A DNA stretch of 64,000 bases from an uncultured Pseudohongiella sp. (GTDB taxonomy: Bacteria > Pseudomonadota > Gammaproteobacteria > Pseudomonadales > Pseudohongiellaceae), in contig OX638323.1 in NCBI GenBank assembly GCA_951812715.1, positions 434,001 through 498,000 of the forward strand, written 5' to 3'. Positions 45,621 to 53,855 of this stretch are shown here, piece after piece. The position numbers and the translations under genes are program-made. The notes under the pieces were generated by a model, which had not been told where the DNA came from, ran no database searches, and was given only the letters and a program-made list of their open reading frames with translations. Numbering within the stretch: the first letter of the stretch is position 1; every line of letters starts with the position of its first letter.

Positions 45621-46712
45621 TTAAGTTCCAATTGCATGAATCCAGCCGTAGTCTTCGGCAATTTCACCTTGCTGGATACCGACCAAAAGATCGTAAAGTT
45701 CCTGCATGATGGGGCCGACGACTCCGGCTCCGTGTATTTTATTGCCCAGTTCCCTTCTATTGATTACCTGCCAGGCGCCGTCGAACCAGATTCGAGCGAT
45801 CGGCGATAGCACCGCCGCCGTGCCACAGGCGCCCATTTCGGCGAAATCATCGAATTCCTCGCGCAAATCGATCGGCCGCTCCGCGGTCGGCATGTTCAGC
45901 CGGTCGGCGGCGAGTTGCATGATCGAACGGCGCGTCACGCCTGGCAGCACCGCCGCCGACCGGGGCGTAATCAGGCTACCGTCGCGCGTGACCGCCAGTA
46001 TATTGGCCGATCCGGCTTCGTCGATATAGCGATTTTCCGCCGCGTCGAGATAGAGCGCTTCGCTGGCGCCCTGTTGCCGAGCTGTTCTGGTCGCCAGCAG
46101 ACCGCCGGCATAATTGGCGCCCACCTTGAAATTGCCGGTGCCATGGGGAGCGGCACGATCCATTGCCGATACCGCGAGCGTAATCGGCGCCAATCCGGCC
46201 TGCTTGTAATAAGGCCCGACCGGAGAGACGAATACCCGGAACTCAAACTCCTTGGCCGGCATGAGCCCGAGGTTGCCGCCCACACCGATCAGCATCGGCC
46301 GCACATACAGATTCGCGCCGGAACCGAAAGGCGGAATCCATGCGCGGTTTTCCCAAACCGCGGCTTCCACGCCGCGCAGGAACAACTCGATGGGCACTTC
46401 CGGCATGAGTAGTCGGCCAGCAGCCTGATTCATGCGCTCGCTGTTCAACTCCGGCCGGAACAGCAGCACTCTGCCATCGCGGGCGCATTGCGCCTTGAGG
46501 CCTTCAAAACACTCTTGCGCGTAATGCAATGCTGGCGAGCCTTCATGCAAGGACATGATTTCGCTATCGATCAGCCTGCCCTCATCCCATTGGCCATCGC
46601 GCCAGCGGGCGGAAAAGCGCAAGTCCGTCCTTATGTACTCAAAACCGAGTTCCGCCCAGTTCAGCGCCTTGCCGCCAATTTTCTTTTCCATTCCTCTCGT
46701 CACCGCTTGCAT
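45621..46712 (-). CDS. ilvE: branched-chain amino acid aminotransferase
   Basis: This fold-type IV PLP enzyme makes the last transamination of Leu, Ile and Val synthesis. The 363-residue protein resembles the longer (BCAT2-like) group: HYAQECFEGLKAQ near residue 65, YVRPMLIGVGGNLGL near 135, the PLP-Lys in GTGNFKVGANYAGGLLA near 200 and EMGACGTAAVLSPI near 310. I keep the ATG at 46712, preceded by AAGG at a good distance; the ATG seven codons later has its purine-rich stretch too close. It is divergent to tatD. Confidence 0.93.
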   Translation of the reverse strand: MQAVTRGMEKKIGGKALNWAELGFEYIRTDLRFSARWRDGQWDEGRLIDSEIMSLHEGSPALHYAQECFEGLKAQCARDGRVLLFRPELNSERMNQAAGRLLMPEVPIELFLRGVEAAVWENRAWIPPFGSGANLYVRPMLIGVGGNLGLMPAKEFEFRVFVSPVGPYYKQAGLAPITLAVSAMDRAAPHGTGNFKVGANYAGGLLATRTARQQGASEALYLDAAENRYIDEAGSANILAVTRDGSLITPRSAAVLPGVTRRSIMQLAADRLNMPTAERPIDLREEFDDFAEMGACGTAAVLSPIARIWFDGAWQVINRRELGNKIHGAGVVGPIMQELYDLLVGIQQGEIAEDYGWIHAIGT

Positions 46713-46806
46713 CGCCTTACCTTAAATACCCCCGAGCAATTCGGGACTTCTCGCCGCGGGCGCCTTGCGCTAGACTCCGAAGCCGCCCGCAAACCCGAAC
46801 CTACTC

Positions 46807-47607
46807 ATGAATCTGATCGATATCGGCGCCAACCTCACGCACAAGTCATTCGAGCACGATTTTCGGCAGGTTGTGGATGATGCCAGAAGCGCCGGGCTAA
46901 CGCACATCATTCTGACCGGAACCGATCGCGCGACCAGCGAGGCAGCGGCCCGGCTTGCCGCCATGACGCCGGACTTTTTCAGCAGCACCGCGGGATTTCA
47001 TCCTCATGTGGCGCAATCCTTCAATAGTGAGGAAGGCAAGGCTATCGCCGCGTTATGCGAACGCGAGCAGGTAGTGGCGGTCGGCGAGACGGGCCTCGAT
47101 TTCAATCGCGATTATTCACCAAGACCGGATCAGTTAGCCTGTTTCGAGCAACATCTGGAAATTGCCGCCGCGGCCGGCAAACCGCTGTTTCTGCATCAGC
47201 GCGACGCCCACCGGGACTTTCTCGCGATTCTAAGACAGTTTCGCGACCGCATCGCCGGTGGCGTAGTGCACTGCTTTACCGATACCGCCGCGGCCCTGCG
47301 CGACTACCTCGACCTGGATATGTATATTGGCATCACCGGCTGGATATGCGATGAACGGCGCGGCAGCGGCCTGCAAGCCATCGTCGGCTGTATACCGCCC
47401 GATCGCCTGCTGCTGGAAACCGATGCGCCTTACCTGCTGCCGCGCAATTTGCGGCCGAAACCCGCCAGCCGGCGCAATGAGCCGAAGTATCTGCCGGCCG
47501 TGCTTGCCAAGGTCGCCGCCTGCAGCGGCCGTGACAGTCTTGAAATCGCGCGCCAGACCAGGGAAAACGCCCGGAGACTTTTTGGCCTGAAAACCCTCTC
47601 CGAATGA
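46807..47607 (+). CDS. tatD: TatD-family 3'-5' exonuclease/deoxyribonuclease
   Basis: TatD is a metal-dependent nuclease of the amidohydrolase fold linked to DNA fragmentation and repair. The 266-residue protein matches E. coli TatD closely in pattern: DIGANLTHKSF at the N-terminus, TAGFHPHVA, GETGLDFNRDY, HCFTDT, YIGITGWICDERRG and LLETDAPYLLPRNL, which carry the metal ligands. The CDERRG segment separates true TatD from the YcfH and YjjV paralogues. It is alone on the plus strand, converging on the glutaredoxin-like gene. Confidence 0.95.
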   Translation: MNLIDIGANLTHKSFEHDFRQVVDDARSAGLTHIILTGTDRATSEAAARLAAMTPDFFSSTAGFHPHVAQSFNSEEGKAIAALCEREQVVAVGETGLDFNRDYSPRPDQLACFEQHLEIAAAAGKPLFLHQRDAHRDFLAILRQFRDRIAGGVVHCFTDTAAALRDYLDLDMYIGITGWICDERRGSGLQAIVGCIPPDRLLLETDAPYLLPRNLRPKPASRRNEPKYLPAVLAKVAACSGRDSLEIARQTRENARRLFGLKTLSE

Positions 47608-47626
47608 GATCGAAGCCGCCGGCCTG

Positions 47627-47875
47627 TCACTCCGCCACTTCATGCAACAAGGCTGCAAGCTGCGGCAGAGCGAACGGCCAATTTAATTCCTTGCCGGTGG
47701 CCGGATTTCGCACTACCGGAATAGATAGTCCATAGCGGGCAAACAGTTCTTCGGACTCGCCGATATCCACCGGCGTCACCCGCAAGTCGCGCGATCGGGC
47801 CAGTTCGGCAAGCATCGCCGCGGCATGTTCGCAAAGATGGCAGCCGGCGGTGGTGTAAAACAGCAATTCAGGCAT
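47627..47875 (-). CDS. glutaredoxin-like (DUF836) protein
   Basis: The 82-residue protein has a thioredoxin-fold N-terminus with a Cys-x-x-Cys pair in TTAGCHLCEHA (about 12-15), the cis-Pro element SIPVVRNP (about 51-58) and a C-terminal helix. It probably acts as a small thiol-disulfide oxidoreductase; substrates are unknown. It overlaps the 3' end of pyrD by 8 bases, so it is translated with it. Confidence 0.85.
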   Translation of the reverse strand: MPELLFYTTAGCHLCEHAAAMLAELARSRDLRVTPVDIGESEELFARYGLSIPVVRNPATGKELNWPFALPQLAALLHEVAE

Positions 47876-48890
47876 CGACCACCGCTTCCGTCAATTCCCG
47901 GATCAGGCCGGGGCCGCGGAAAATAAAACCGCTATATATCTGTAACAGGTCGGCGCCCGCCGCCAGCATGGCGCGGCCGTCGTGGCCACTCATGATTCCG
48001 CCGACGCCGATAATGGGTATTGCGTTCCCCACTTCCTCCTTGATTGCCCGCACCGTATGCCGCGCCAGAGTGGTCAGCGGCGCGCCGCTGAGACCGCCGC
48101 TTTCCCCGGCGATGTGGCCCGGCAGCGAATCCGGCCGGCTGATCGTAGTATTGCCGGCGATGATGCAATCCATCCGCCAGGCCAACAATCTGGCGCAAAT
48201 CAGCCGAATTTCCGCCGCGGTCAGATCGGGAGCGAGTTTCACCGCCAGCGGCAGGTAATTGCCGGATTCAGCCTGTTGCGCCGATTGGGCCTGTTTCAAG
48301 CCTTCGAGCAAGCGGTCGAGGTTTTCCCCGAATTGCAGTTCACGCAGGCCAGGCGTATTCGGCGAAGAGATATTGACCGTAACGTAGTCGGCGACGTCGC
48401 GGCACTGCCGCAGGCATTCCAGATAATCCGCTTCCGCGCTCGCGGCCGGCGTATCGCGATTCTTGCCGATATTCACTCCGACAATGATATTACCGCGATG
48501 TTGTCGCAATCTGGCAACTGCGTGATCGATGCCCTTGTTGTTGAATCCCATGCGATTGACGATGCTGCGCGTGGCGAAATCGCGGAACAGCCGCGGGCGC
48601 GGATTGCCCGGCTGGGGCCGCGGCGTAAGCGTGCCGATTTCAAGAAACGCGAAGCCTAACGCCGCCAGGGCGTCGACATGGTCGCCGTTCTTGTCCAGCC
48701 CGGCGGCGAGACCGATGCGATGAGGGAATTCCAGGCCCATCAGCCGCAAGGGTTGCGGTAGCGTGCGCACACCGGCGGCCAGCGGACCGGACAGTCCGAG
48801 TCGATGCAATCGCTCGAGTGTTCCCAGGGCAATGCCGTGGGAAGTCTCCGCGGGCAGCCAGAACAGCGGTCTGGCGATCAATTCATACAA
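47868..48890 (-). CDS. pyrD: dihydroorotate dehydrogenase (quinone), class 2
   Basis: PyrD oxidises dihydroorotate to orotate and passes electrons to quinone at the inner membrane. The 340-residue protein has the N-terminal amphipathic membrane helices (YELIARPLFWLPAETSHGIA), FMN-binding GLAAGLDKNGDHVDALAALG near 60 and the catalytic Ser region YVTVNISSPNTPGLRELQ near 170. IIGVGGIMSGHDGRAML lies near the C-terminus. This layout defines the class 2 enzymes of proteobacteria. It overlaps the glutaredoxin-like gene at its 3' end. Confidence 0.96.
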   Translation of the reverse strand: MYELIARPLFWLPAETSHGIALGTLERLHRLGLSGPLAAGVRTLPQPLRLMGLEFPHRIGLAAGLDKNGDHVDALAALGFAFLEIGTLTPRPQPGNPRPRLFRDFATRSIVNRMGFNNKGIDHAVARLRQHRGNIIVGVNIGKNRDTPAASAEADYLECLRQCRDVADYVTVNISSPNTPGLRELQFGENLDRLLEGLKQAQSAQQAESGNYLPLAVKLAPDLTAAEIRLICARLLAWRMDCIIAGNTTISRPDSLPGHIAGESGGLSGAPLTTLARHTVRAIKEEVGNAIPIIGVGGIMSGHDGRAMLAAGADLLQIYSGFIFRGPGLIRELTEAVVDA

Positions 48891-48941
48891 TGTACTATCC
48901 GTTTCGCGGCAGTGGCGGCGAGTCCCGCTCGGCCGCCGCGG

Positions 48942-49893
48942 TCAGAAACCAAAGCGGATACTTGCCGAAATATGCCGCGGCAATTCCGGCAACACCACGG
49001 CGCCGCCGTATAGATTAGGGAAATTGGCGCGGAAATACCGCTCGTTGGTCAAGTTCTTGATGTTGACATTGATACGCCATGTGCGAGTCTCGAAACCAGC
49101 GCCAAAATTCACCAGTGTATAGCTCGGCAGCAGAACCCTGCGCGAAAAGCCCGATGGCGTTGCCGCCACATCGACTACGCTGCCGTTCAATGTCCAACCA
49201 TTGTCGAAATCCCATGTTCCCAGCAAGGAATAGATCTTGTCCGGCATTCCGGCCCGGCGGGCATCGTCATTGACAATAGTCGCGCCTAGCGCGCCGCCGT
49301 ACAACCGCCATGGTTCGATGTCGGGCAAGTCTTCCGCGCCGACATAACTGAAGCGCGATCCGGCCTGCTGTGTATTCAGATTGATTACCTCCATGCTGGT
49401 ATGTCCGAAAGTCAACAGGAAATTGTCGTTCACGACCCAACGCGCTTCAAATTCCGCTCCTTCGGTGCGGGTAGCCTGATTGGTGACGATCGATTGGGCG
49501 GAATAGTCGGTGCGTTGCTGGCGATACGCGCTAACGGCGAAATACAATCTATTGTCGAGCAAGCGTCCCTTGAGGCCGGCTTCAAGCAGATTGGATTGAT
49601 CCACGGCGGTTTCGTCCCGAATATTCGCCACGGTCACTTCAGCGCCCTGGCCCGCGATTACCGTCGACTGCCGCGACAGCGTTACGTAGGGCAGCATTCC
49701 GTTGGCCAATTCCCGACTCAAGCTCAGCGTCCAGGAAAACGCATTGACCGTATTTTCGGCAGCCGGAGCGACACAGTCTCCCAGCGGCGGACAAAAATTG
49801 TTGGAACTGGGCAACAGCAATCACGATCTGGGCCGAGGCTTGGCCGGCAGCCAGCGACAACGCCCAGAAAACCGCGGCAAACCTTGTTCGCAT
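48942..49893 (-). pseudogene. TonB-dependent receptor with internal deletion
   Basis: The 5' end looks intact: AAGGA, an ATG at 49893 and a signal peptide (RTRFAAVFWALSLAAGQASA). Within about 25 codons the reading leaves the receptor. One frame over, after a TGA at about 49823, an open frame (to 48942) reads as the C-terminal part of an outer-membrane beta barrel: SWTLSLSRELANGMLPYVTL, FEARWVVNDNFLLTFGHTSM, WRINVNIKNLTNERYFRANF, ending in the terminal Phe (ASIRFGF). The plug domain and several hundred residues of barrel are missing. A deletion plus frameshift is the simplest reading. Confidence 0.75.
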
Positions 49894-50306
49894 TCTGTAA
49901 TCCTTCCCTGTGCGAGCGCAGCAAAGGTTGCATTTTTTTCGCTAGCGGTCAACTTCCCGGCAAAGAATCCGCTCTGTGTGCGAATACAGTTCGCCGGCAG
50001 GTTCGTCATGCGCCACCTCCAGGCGCTGACTCTGGACGAGACAGCCATCATGGAAGAAGCCTGGGAGATCGGCCGGCGCGTTTGGAGCAGGATTCCGCAA
50101 AACGGTCGGCTGCCACTGCCAAGACTGCAAGCCCGGACTCCATTCAGGCGCCGCCGCGCGCGCTTGCCGACGCGGTCGCGATCAGGTCGGCATCCCGGCA
50201 AAGACAGCGTTTTCGGTGGCGTCTTGCCAATCCCGCGCCATGCTAGACATCCATTGCAAAACCATTACAATCCCGGACTTCGCGCCAGCAACAGAGACCT
50301 CTTGAC
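49894..50306. other. intergenic region before moxR
   Basis: Some 410 bases between the wrecked receptor gene and moxR. A forward frame (50008-50310) stays open for 100 codons but turns Arg/Pro-rich after about 30 residues and matches no family I know, so I do not call it. No Fur-box-like sequence is evident ahead of the receptor start. It should contain the promoter of the moxR operon; I cannot pick it with confidence. Confidence 0.5.
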
Positions 50307-51266
50307 ATGAGTCAGCACCCGACGATAACGGAATTGAAAAACTGGTTGACGATGCAGATCATCGGTCAGGAAAGACTGATAGACCGGTTGCTGATCGCCC
50401 TGCTGGCGGATGGACATCTACTGGTCGAAGGCGCGCCGGGATTGGCGAAGACCAAGGCGATCAAGGATCTGTCCCGCGGCATCGAAGGCGACTTCCATCG
50501 CATCCAGTTCACCCCGGATCTGTTGCCCAGCGATATTACCGGAACCGAAGTATTCCGGCCGGAAGATGGCTCCTTTCGCTTTCAGCAGGGCCCGATCTTC
50601 CATAACCTCGTGCTCGCGGATGAAATCAACCGGGCTCCGGCCAAGGTGCAATCGGCCCTGCTCGAAGCCATGGGCGAACATCAGGTCAGCGTCGGCCGCG
50701 AATCTTTCACCTTGCCGCCGCTGTTCCTGGTCATGGCGACCCAGAATCCGATTGAACAGGAAGGTACTTATCCGCTGCCCGAGGCTCAGCTCGACCGCTT
50801 CCTCATGCACGTTACCATCACCTATCCATCCATTGAGGCAGAACGGGACATCCTGCACCTGGTGCGGGACGAGGCCGCCAACAAGCTGCCCGAGCCGCCG
50901 ACCCAGGTGCCACAGGAAAAAGTCTTTGCCGCCCGCCAGGAAGTGCTGGCGATGCACATGGCGCCGGAAGTCGAGGAATATATCATCCAGCTCATCATGG
51001 CCACCCGCAATCCGCTGGTTTACGGCCAGGATCTGGCAAGCTGGCTGGAATACGGCGCCAGTCCCCGCGGCACGATCTCGCTCGACCGCTGCGCCCGCGC
51101 CCACGCCTGGATTCAAGGCAAGGATTTCGTAAGCCCCGACGATGTGCAGGAGATCATGTTCGACGTTCTCCGCCATCGCATTCTGCTAACTTTCGAGGCC
51201 GAAGCCAGCGGCGTCACGCCGGACAAGGTTCTGGAAACCATTCGCGAACGCGTGCCGTCCGCCTGA
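50307..51266 (+). CDS. MoxR-family AAA+ ATPase
   Basis: MoxR ATPases act as chaperones for partner VWA proteins. The 319-residue protein has Walker A GAPGLAKT (about 41-48), Walker B LVLADEINRAPAKVQSALLE (about 99-118), the MATQNPIEQEGTYPLPEAQL box with sensor-1, and a C-terminal lid domain. It is the first gene of a six-gene run (moxR, DUF58, DUF4381, VWA, VWA-TPR, BatD) known from many proteobacteria and linked to envelope stress or oxygen tolerance; the substrate is not established. Confidence 0.94.
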   Translation: MSQHPTITELKNWLTMQIIGQERLIDRLLIALLADGHLLVEGAPGLAKTKAIKDLSRGIEGDFHRIQFTPDLLPSDITGTEVFRPEDGSFRFQQGPIFHNLVLADEINRAPAKVQSALLEAMGEHQVSVGRESFTLPPLFLVMATQNPIEQEGTYPLPEAQLDRFLMHVTITYPSIEAERDILHLVRDEAANKLPEPPTQVPQEKVFAARQEVLAMHMAPEVEEYIIQLIMATRNPLVYGQDLASWLEYGASPRGTISLDRCARAHAWIQGKDFVSPDDVQEIMFDVLRHRILLTFEAEASGVTPDKVLETIRERVPSA

Positions 51267-51285
51267 TGGACGGGTCCTCTCCGAC

Positions 51286-52257
51286 ATGAGTTCCGCCAGG
51301 CGCCACATCGACCCTGAGCACGCCCGCTACCAGGCGAAAGGAGCCACCCTCACCTTGCAGCAACTGCTGATGCAGCGCTATGCCGCGAAGACTCTGGAGT
51401 ACATGGCTCATACCCGCTCGATTGCCGGTATCAGCGGGCTGCATCTGTCTCGCATGCGAGGCCGAGGCATCGATTTCGAGGAGTTCCGCCCTTACCAGCC
51501 CGGCGATGATATCCGCCTGATCGACTGGCGCGTAACCGCCCGCACCAGCCGACCCTTCACCAAGGTGTTCCGGGAGGAGCGCGAACGTCCGGTCGTCATT
51601 GCGGTGGATCAAACCCACAACATGTATTTCGGCAGCCGGGTCGCGTTCAAGTCGGTGATCGCGGCTCAGGCGGCGGCGGTATTCTGCTGGCTGGCTATCG
51701 ACAACGGCGACCGCGTCGGCGGTCTCGTCTTTTCCGACCGCGATTCGCGGCTGGTACGGCCCAAGCGCAGCCGGCGTTCGGCCCTGCACTTGCTCAACCA
51801 GGTTTATGAATTCAACCAGGCGTTGGCTAGCGTAACCGCCGGCGAGCCCGAGCAAGACGCCGGATCCGGTCTTTCCACCGCGCTGGGACAAATCCGCAAG
51901 ATCCTGCGGCCCGGCAGCACCTTGTACCTGATATCGGATTTCATCACCCTTGACGAACGGGCGGTGCAATACCTGAACCAACTCAGCCAGCGCAATAACG
52001 TGGTATGTTGTTTCGTTTACGATGCGCTGGAAGAGTCGCTGCCAACGCCTGGTCTTTACAGCATTACCGACGGTCGGCGCAAGGGCGCGCTGAACACCTT
52101 CAATCGGCGCGCCAGGGTCCGCTACCGGGAGCAGTTCGAGCAAAGAATGCAACTCATCGAGTCCGAACTCGACCGGTTGCAGGTGGCCCTGCTGAAAATT
52201 CGCACCAGTGATCTGGTCGTGGAGCAAATTCGACAGTGGATAGCGCAGAACTCCTAG
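51286..52257 (+). CDS. DUF58 protein of the MoxR operon
   Basis: The 323-residue cytoplasmic protein has the DUF58 core: RMRGRGIDFEEFRPYQPGDD then IRLIDWRVTARTSRPFTKVF (about 60-100). A VWA-like fold follows in which the metal-site residues are partly changed (IAVDQTHNMYFGS rather than DxSxS). Such proteins pair with MoxR ATPases. It overlaps the next gene by 22 bases, a sign of coupled translation. Confidence 0.92.
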   Translation: MSSARRHIDPEHARYQAKGATLTLQQLLMQRYAAKTLEYMAHTRSIAGISGLHLSRMRGRGIDFEEFRPYQPGDDIRLIDWRVTARTSRPFTKVFREERERPVVIAVDQTHNMYFGSRVAFKSVIAAQAAAVFCWLAIDNGDRVGGLVFSDRDSRLVRPKRSRRSALHLLNQVYEFNQALASVTAGEPEQDAGSGLSTALGQIRKILRPGSTLYLISDFITLDERAVQYLNQLSQRNNVVCCFVYDALEESLPTPGLYSITDGRRKGALNTFNRRARVRYREQFEQRMQLIESELDRLQVALLKIRTSDLVVEQIRQWIAQNS

Positions 52258-52805
52258 CTCAACTTGCGGATATTCATCTGCCCGAACCCGTGGGTCTGTG
52301 GCCGCCGGCGCCGGCTTGGTGGATCCTGGCTCTGTTCATTATCGCCGGCCTCTTCTTTGGCGCGCGCAAGGGGGTAACCGTCTGGCGGCAACGCCGGTTC
52401 TGCGCCCATGCCCTGCTGGAACTGGAACGGATTCTCGACCAGTTCGCCGCCGCTGACGCGCAGGATCTCGACGCGGCGCGGCTACGCTATGTAAACGCGT
52501 TCAACTCCGTGCTGCGGCGCGTGGCGCTCGTGCATTTTCCCGATTCCGCGGTCGCCAGTCTCGGCGGCGACGAATGGGTAAGATTTCTCCACGCCAACGG
52601 CAGTTGCATGAACCTGGACCGCGAATTGGCCGCGGCATTGAGTCACGGCCGATTCCAGCCTACCATTTCCGTTGATGCGAGCAGGCTACATAGCTTCGGC
52701 CGGGAGTGGATTCGTTCCATGTATCGGCGCCGGCGCGGAAGCAGCGGCCGCCCGCAAAAGAATCAGGCCGCCGCCGGCCTGAAGGTTTCGGGTTCGGATG
52801 CTTGA
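52236..52805 (+). CDS. DUF4381 membrane protein of the MoxR operon
   Basis: The 189-residue protein starts with a short segment (LADIHLPEPVGLWPPAPAWW) typical of DUF4381, has one membrane helix (about 31-50) and a cytoplasmic helical domain with a basic C-terminal tail. Its place between DUF58 and VWA genes is characteristic. It overlaps the DUF58 gene by 22 bases and the VWA gene by 8. The function is unknown; it probably tethers the complex to the membrane. Confidence 0.88.
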   Translation: MDSAELLAQLADIHLPEPVGLWPPAPAWWILALFIIAGLFFGARKGVTVWRQRRFCAHALLELERILDQFAAADAQDLDAARLRYVNAFNSVLRRVALVHFPDSAVASLGGDEWVRFLHANGSCMNLDRELAAALSHGRFQPTISVDASRLHSFGREWIRSMYRRRRGSSGRPQKNQAAAGLKVSGSDA

Positions 52806-53847
52806 ATTCACCTGGCCTTGGGCCTTTCTGCTTCTGCCTTTGCCGCTGCTGGTGAACCGCCTGCTGGCGCGCGCCCCGCGCCAGGACGCCGCGCTGTACG
52901 TTCCATTTTTCAACCTATTGACCCGCCTGCAGTCGGACAGTGAAAACCTGAGTTCCGGGCGTCTGCTCAGTCTCATCTGCTGCATCCTGATCTGGGTGCT
53001 GGTGGTGTTGGCGGCGACCCGCCCGCAATGGCTGGGGGAACCGGTGCAATTACCTTCGACCGGCCGCGACCTGATGCTGGCGGTAGATATCTCCGGCAGC
53101 ATGGAGGCCCAGGACATGATTGTCAGCGGCCGTCAGGCTTCGCGCATAGATGTAGTGAAAGCCGTGGTCGGAGATTTCGTCGAACGCCGGGAAGGCGACC
53201 GTCTCGGCCTGATCCTGTTTGCGGCCCATGCCTATATTCAGGCGCCGCTTACCTTTGACCGCAAGGTGGTCGGTGAACTGTTGGAAGAGGCGGATATCGG
53301 CATCATCGAGGAATCGGCGACCGCCATCGGCGACGCGATTGGCCTGTCGGTATTGCATCTGCGCAACCGGCCCGAGAACAGCCGCGTGCTGGTGCTGTTG
53401 ACCGACGGTGTAAACAATGCCGGCGAAGTGTCGCCGGAACAGGCCGGCCGGCTCGCGCGCACGGAAAACATCAAGATCTACACCATTGGAATAGGCGCCG
53501 ACCAGATTACGCAACGGACCTTTTTCGGAGCTCGCACGGTAAACCCGTCGGCGGAACTCGACGAAGCGGTGCTGACGCGCATCGCGGAATCCACGGGAGG
53601 CCGCTATTTCCGCGCCAGGGATGTCACCGACCTGGTGGATATTTACCAAGAGCTCGACCGGCTGGAAGCAATCGAGCAGGACGAACAGACTTACCGGCCG
53701 ACGCGAGTGTTGTTTCACTGGCCACTGGGCGCGGCATTGCTGATCAGCTTCCTGCTGTCACTGGTTTCGATTCCCTGGCTGTCGCTGTCCGGGCGGGCGG
53801 TTCTCGCCGAACCAAAGGAACGGCCGGCTCGGCCCGGCGAGGCGTAG
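52798..53847 (+). CDS. VWA-domain membrane protein, BatA-like
   Basis: The 349-residue protein has membrane helices near residues 5-22 and 57-76, a VWA domain (about 90-280) with an intact metal-ion site (LAVDISGSMEAQD; later LLTDGVNNAG) and a C-terminal helix (about 305-328). The layout is that of BatA. The metal site suggests Mg-dependent binding of a partner, presumably under control of the MoxR ATPase. It ends 8 bases before the second VWA gene. Confidence 0.92.
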   Translation: MLEFTWPWAFLLLPLPLLVNRLLARAPRQDAALYVPFFNLLTRLQSDSENLSSGRLLSLICCILIWVLVVLAATRPQWLGEPVQLPSTGRDLMLAVDISGSMEAQDMIVSGRQASRIDVVKAVVGDFVERREGDRLGLILFAAHAYIQAPLTFDRKVVGELLEEADIGIIEESATAIGDAIGLSVLHLRNRPENSRVLVLLTDGVNNAGEVSPEQAGRLARTENIKIYTIGIGADQITQRTFFGARTVNPSAELDEAVLTRIAESTGGRYFRARDVTDLVDIYQELDRLEAIEQDEQTYRPTRVLFHWPLGAALLISFLLSLVSIPWLSLSGRAVLAEPKERPARPGEA

Positions 53848-53855
53848 CGGCTGTC

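Noticed and set aside
50008..50310. 100-codon forward open frame before moxR
   Set aside because: Becomes Arg/Pro-rich, has no ribosome site and overlaps the moxR start; no family recognised.
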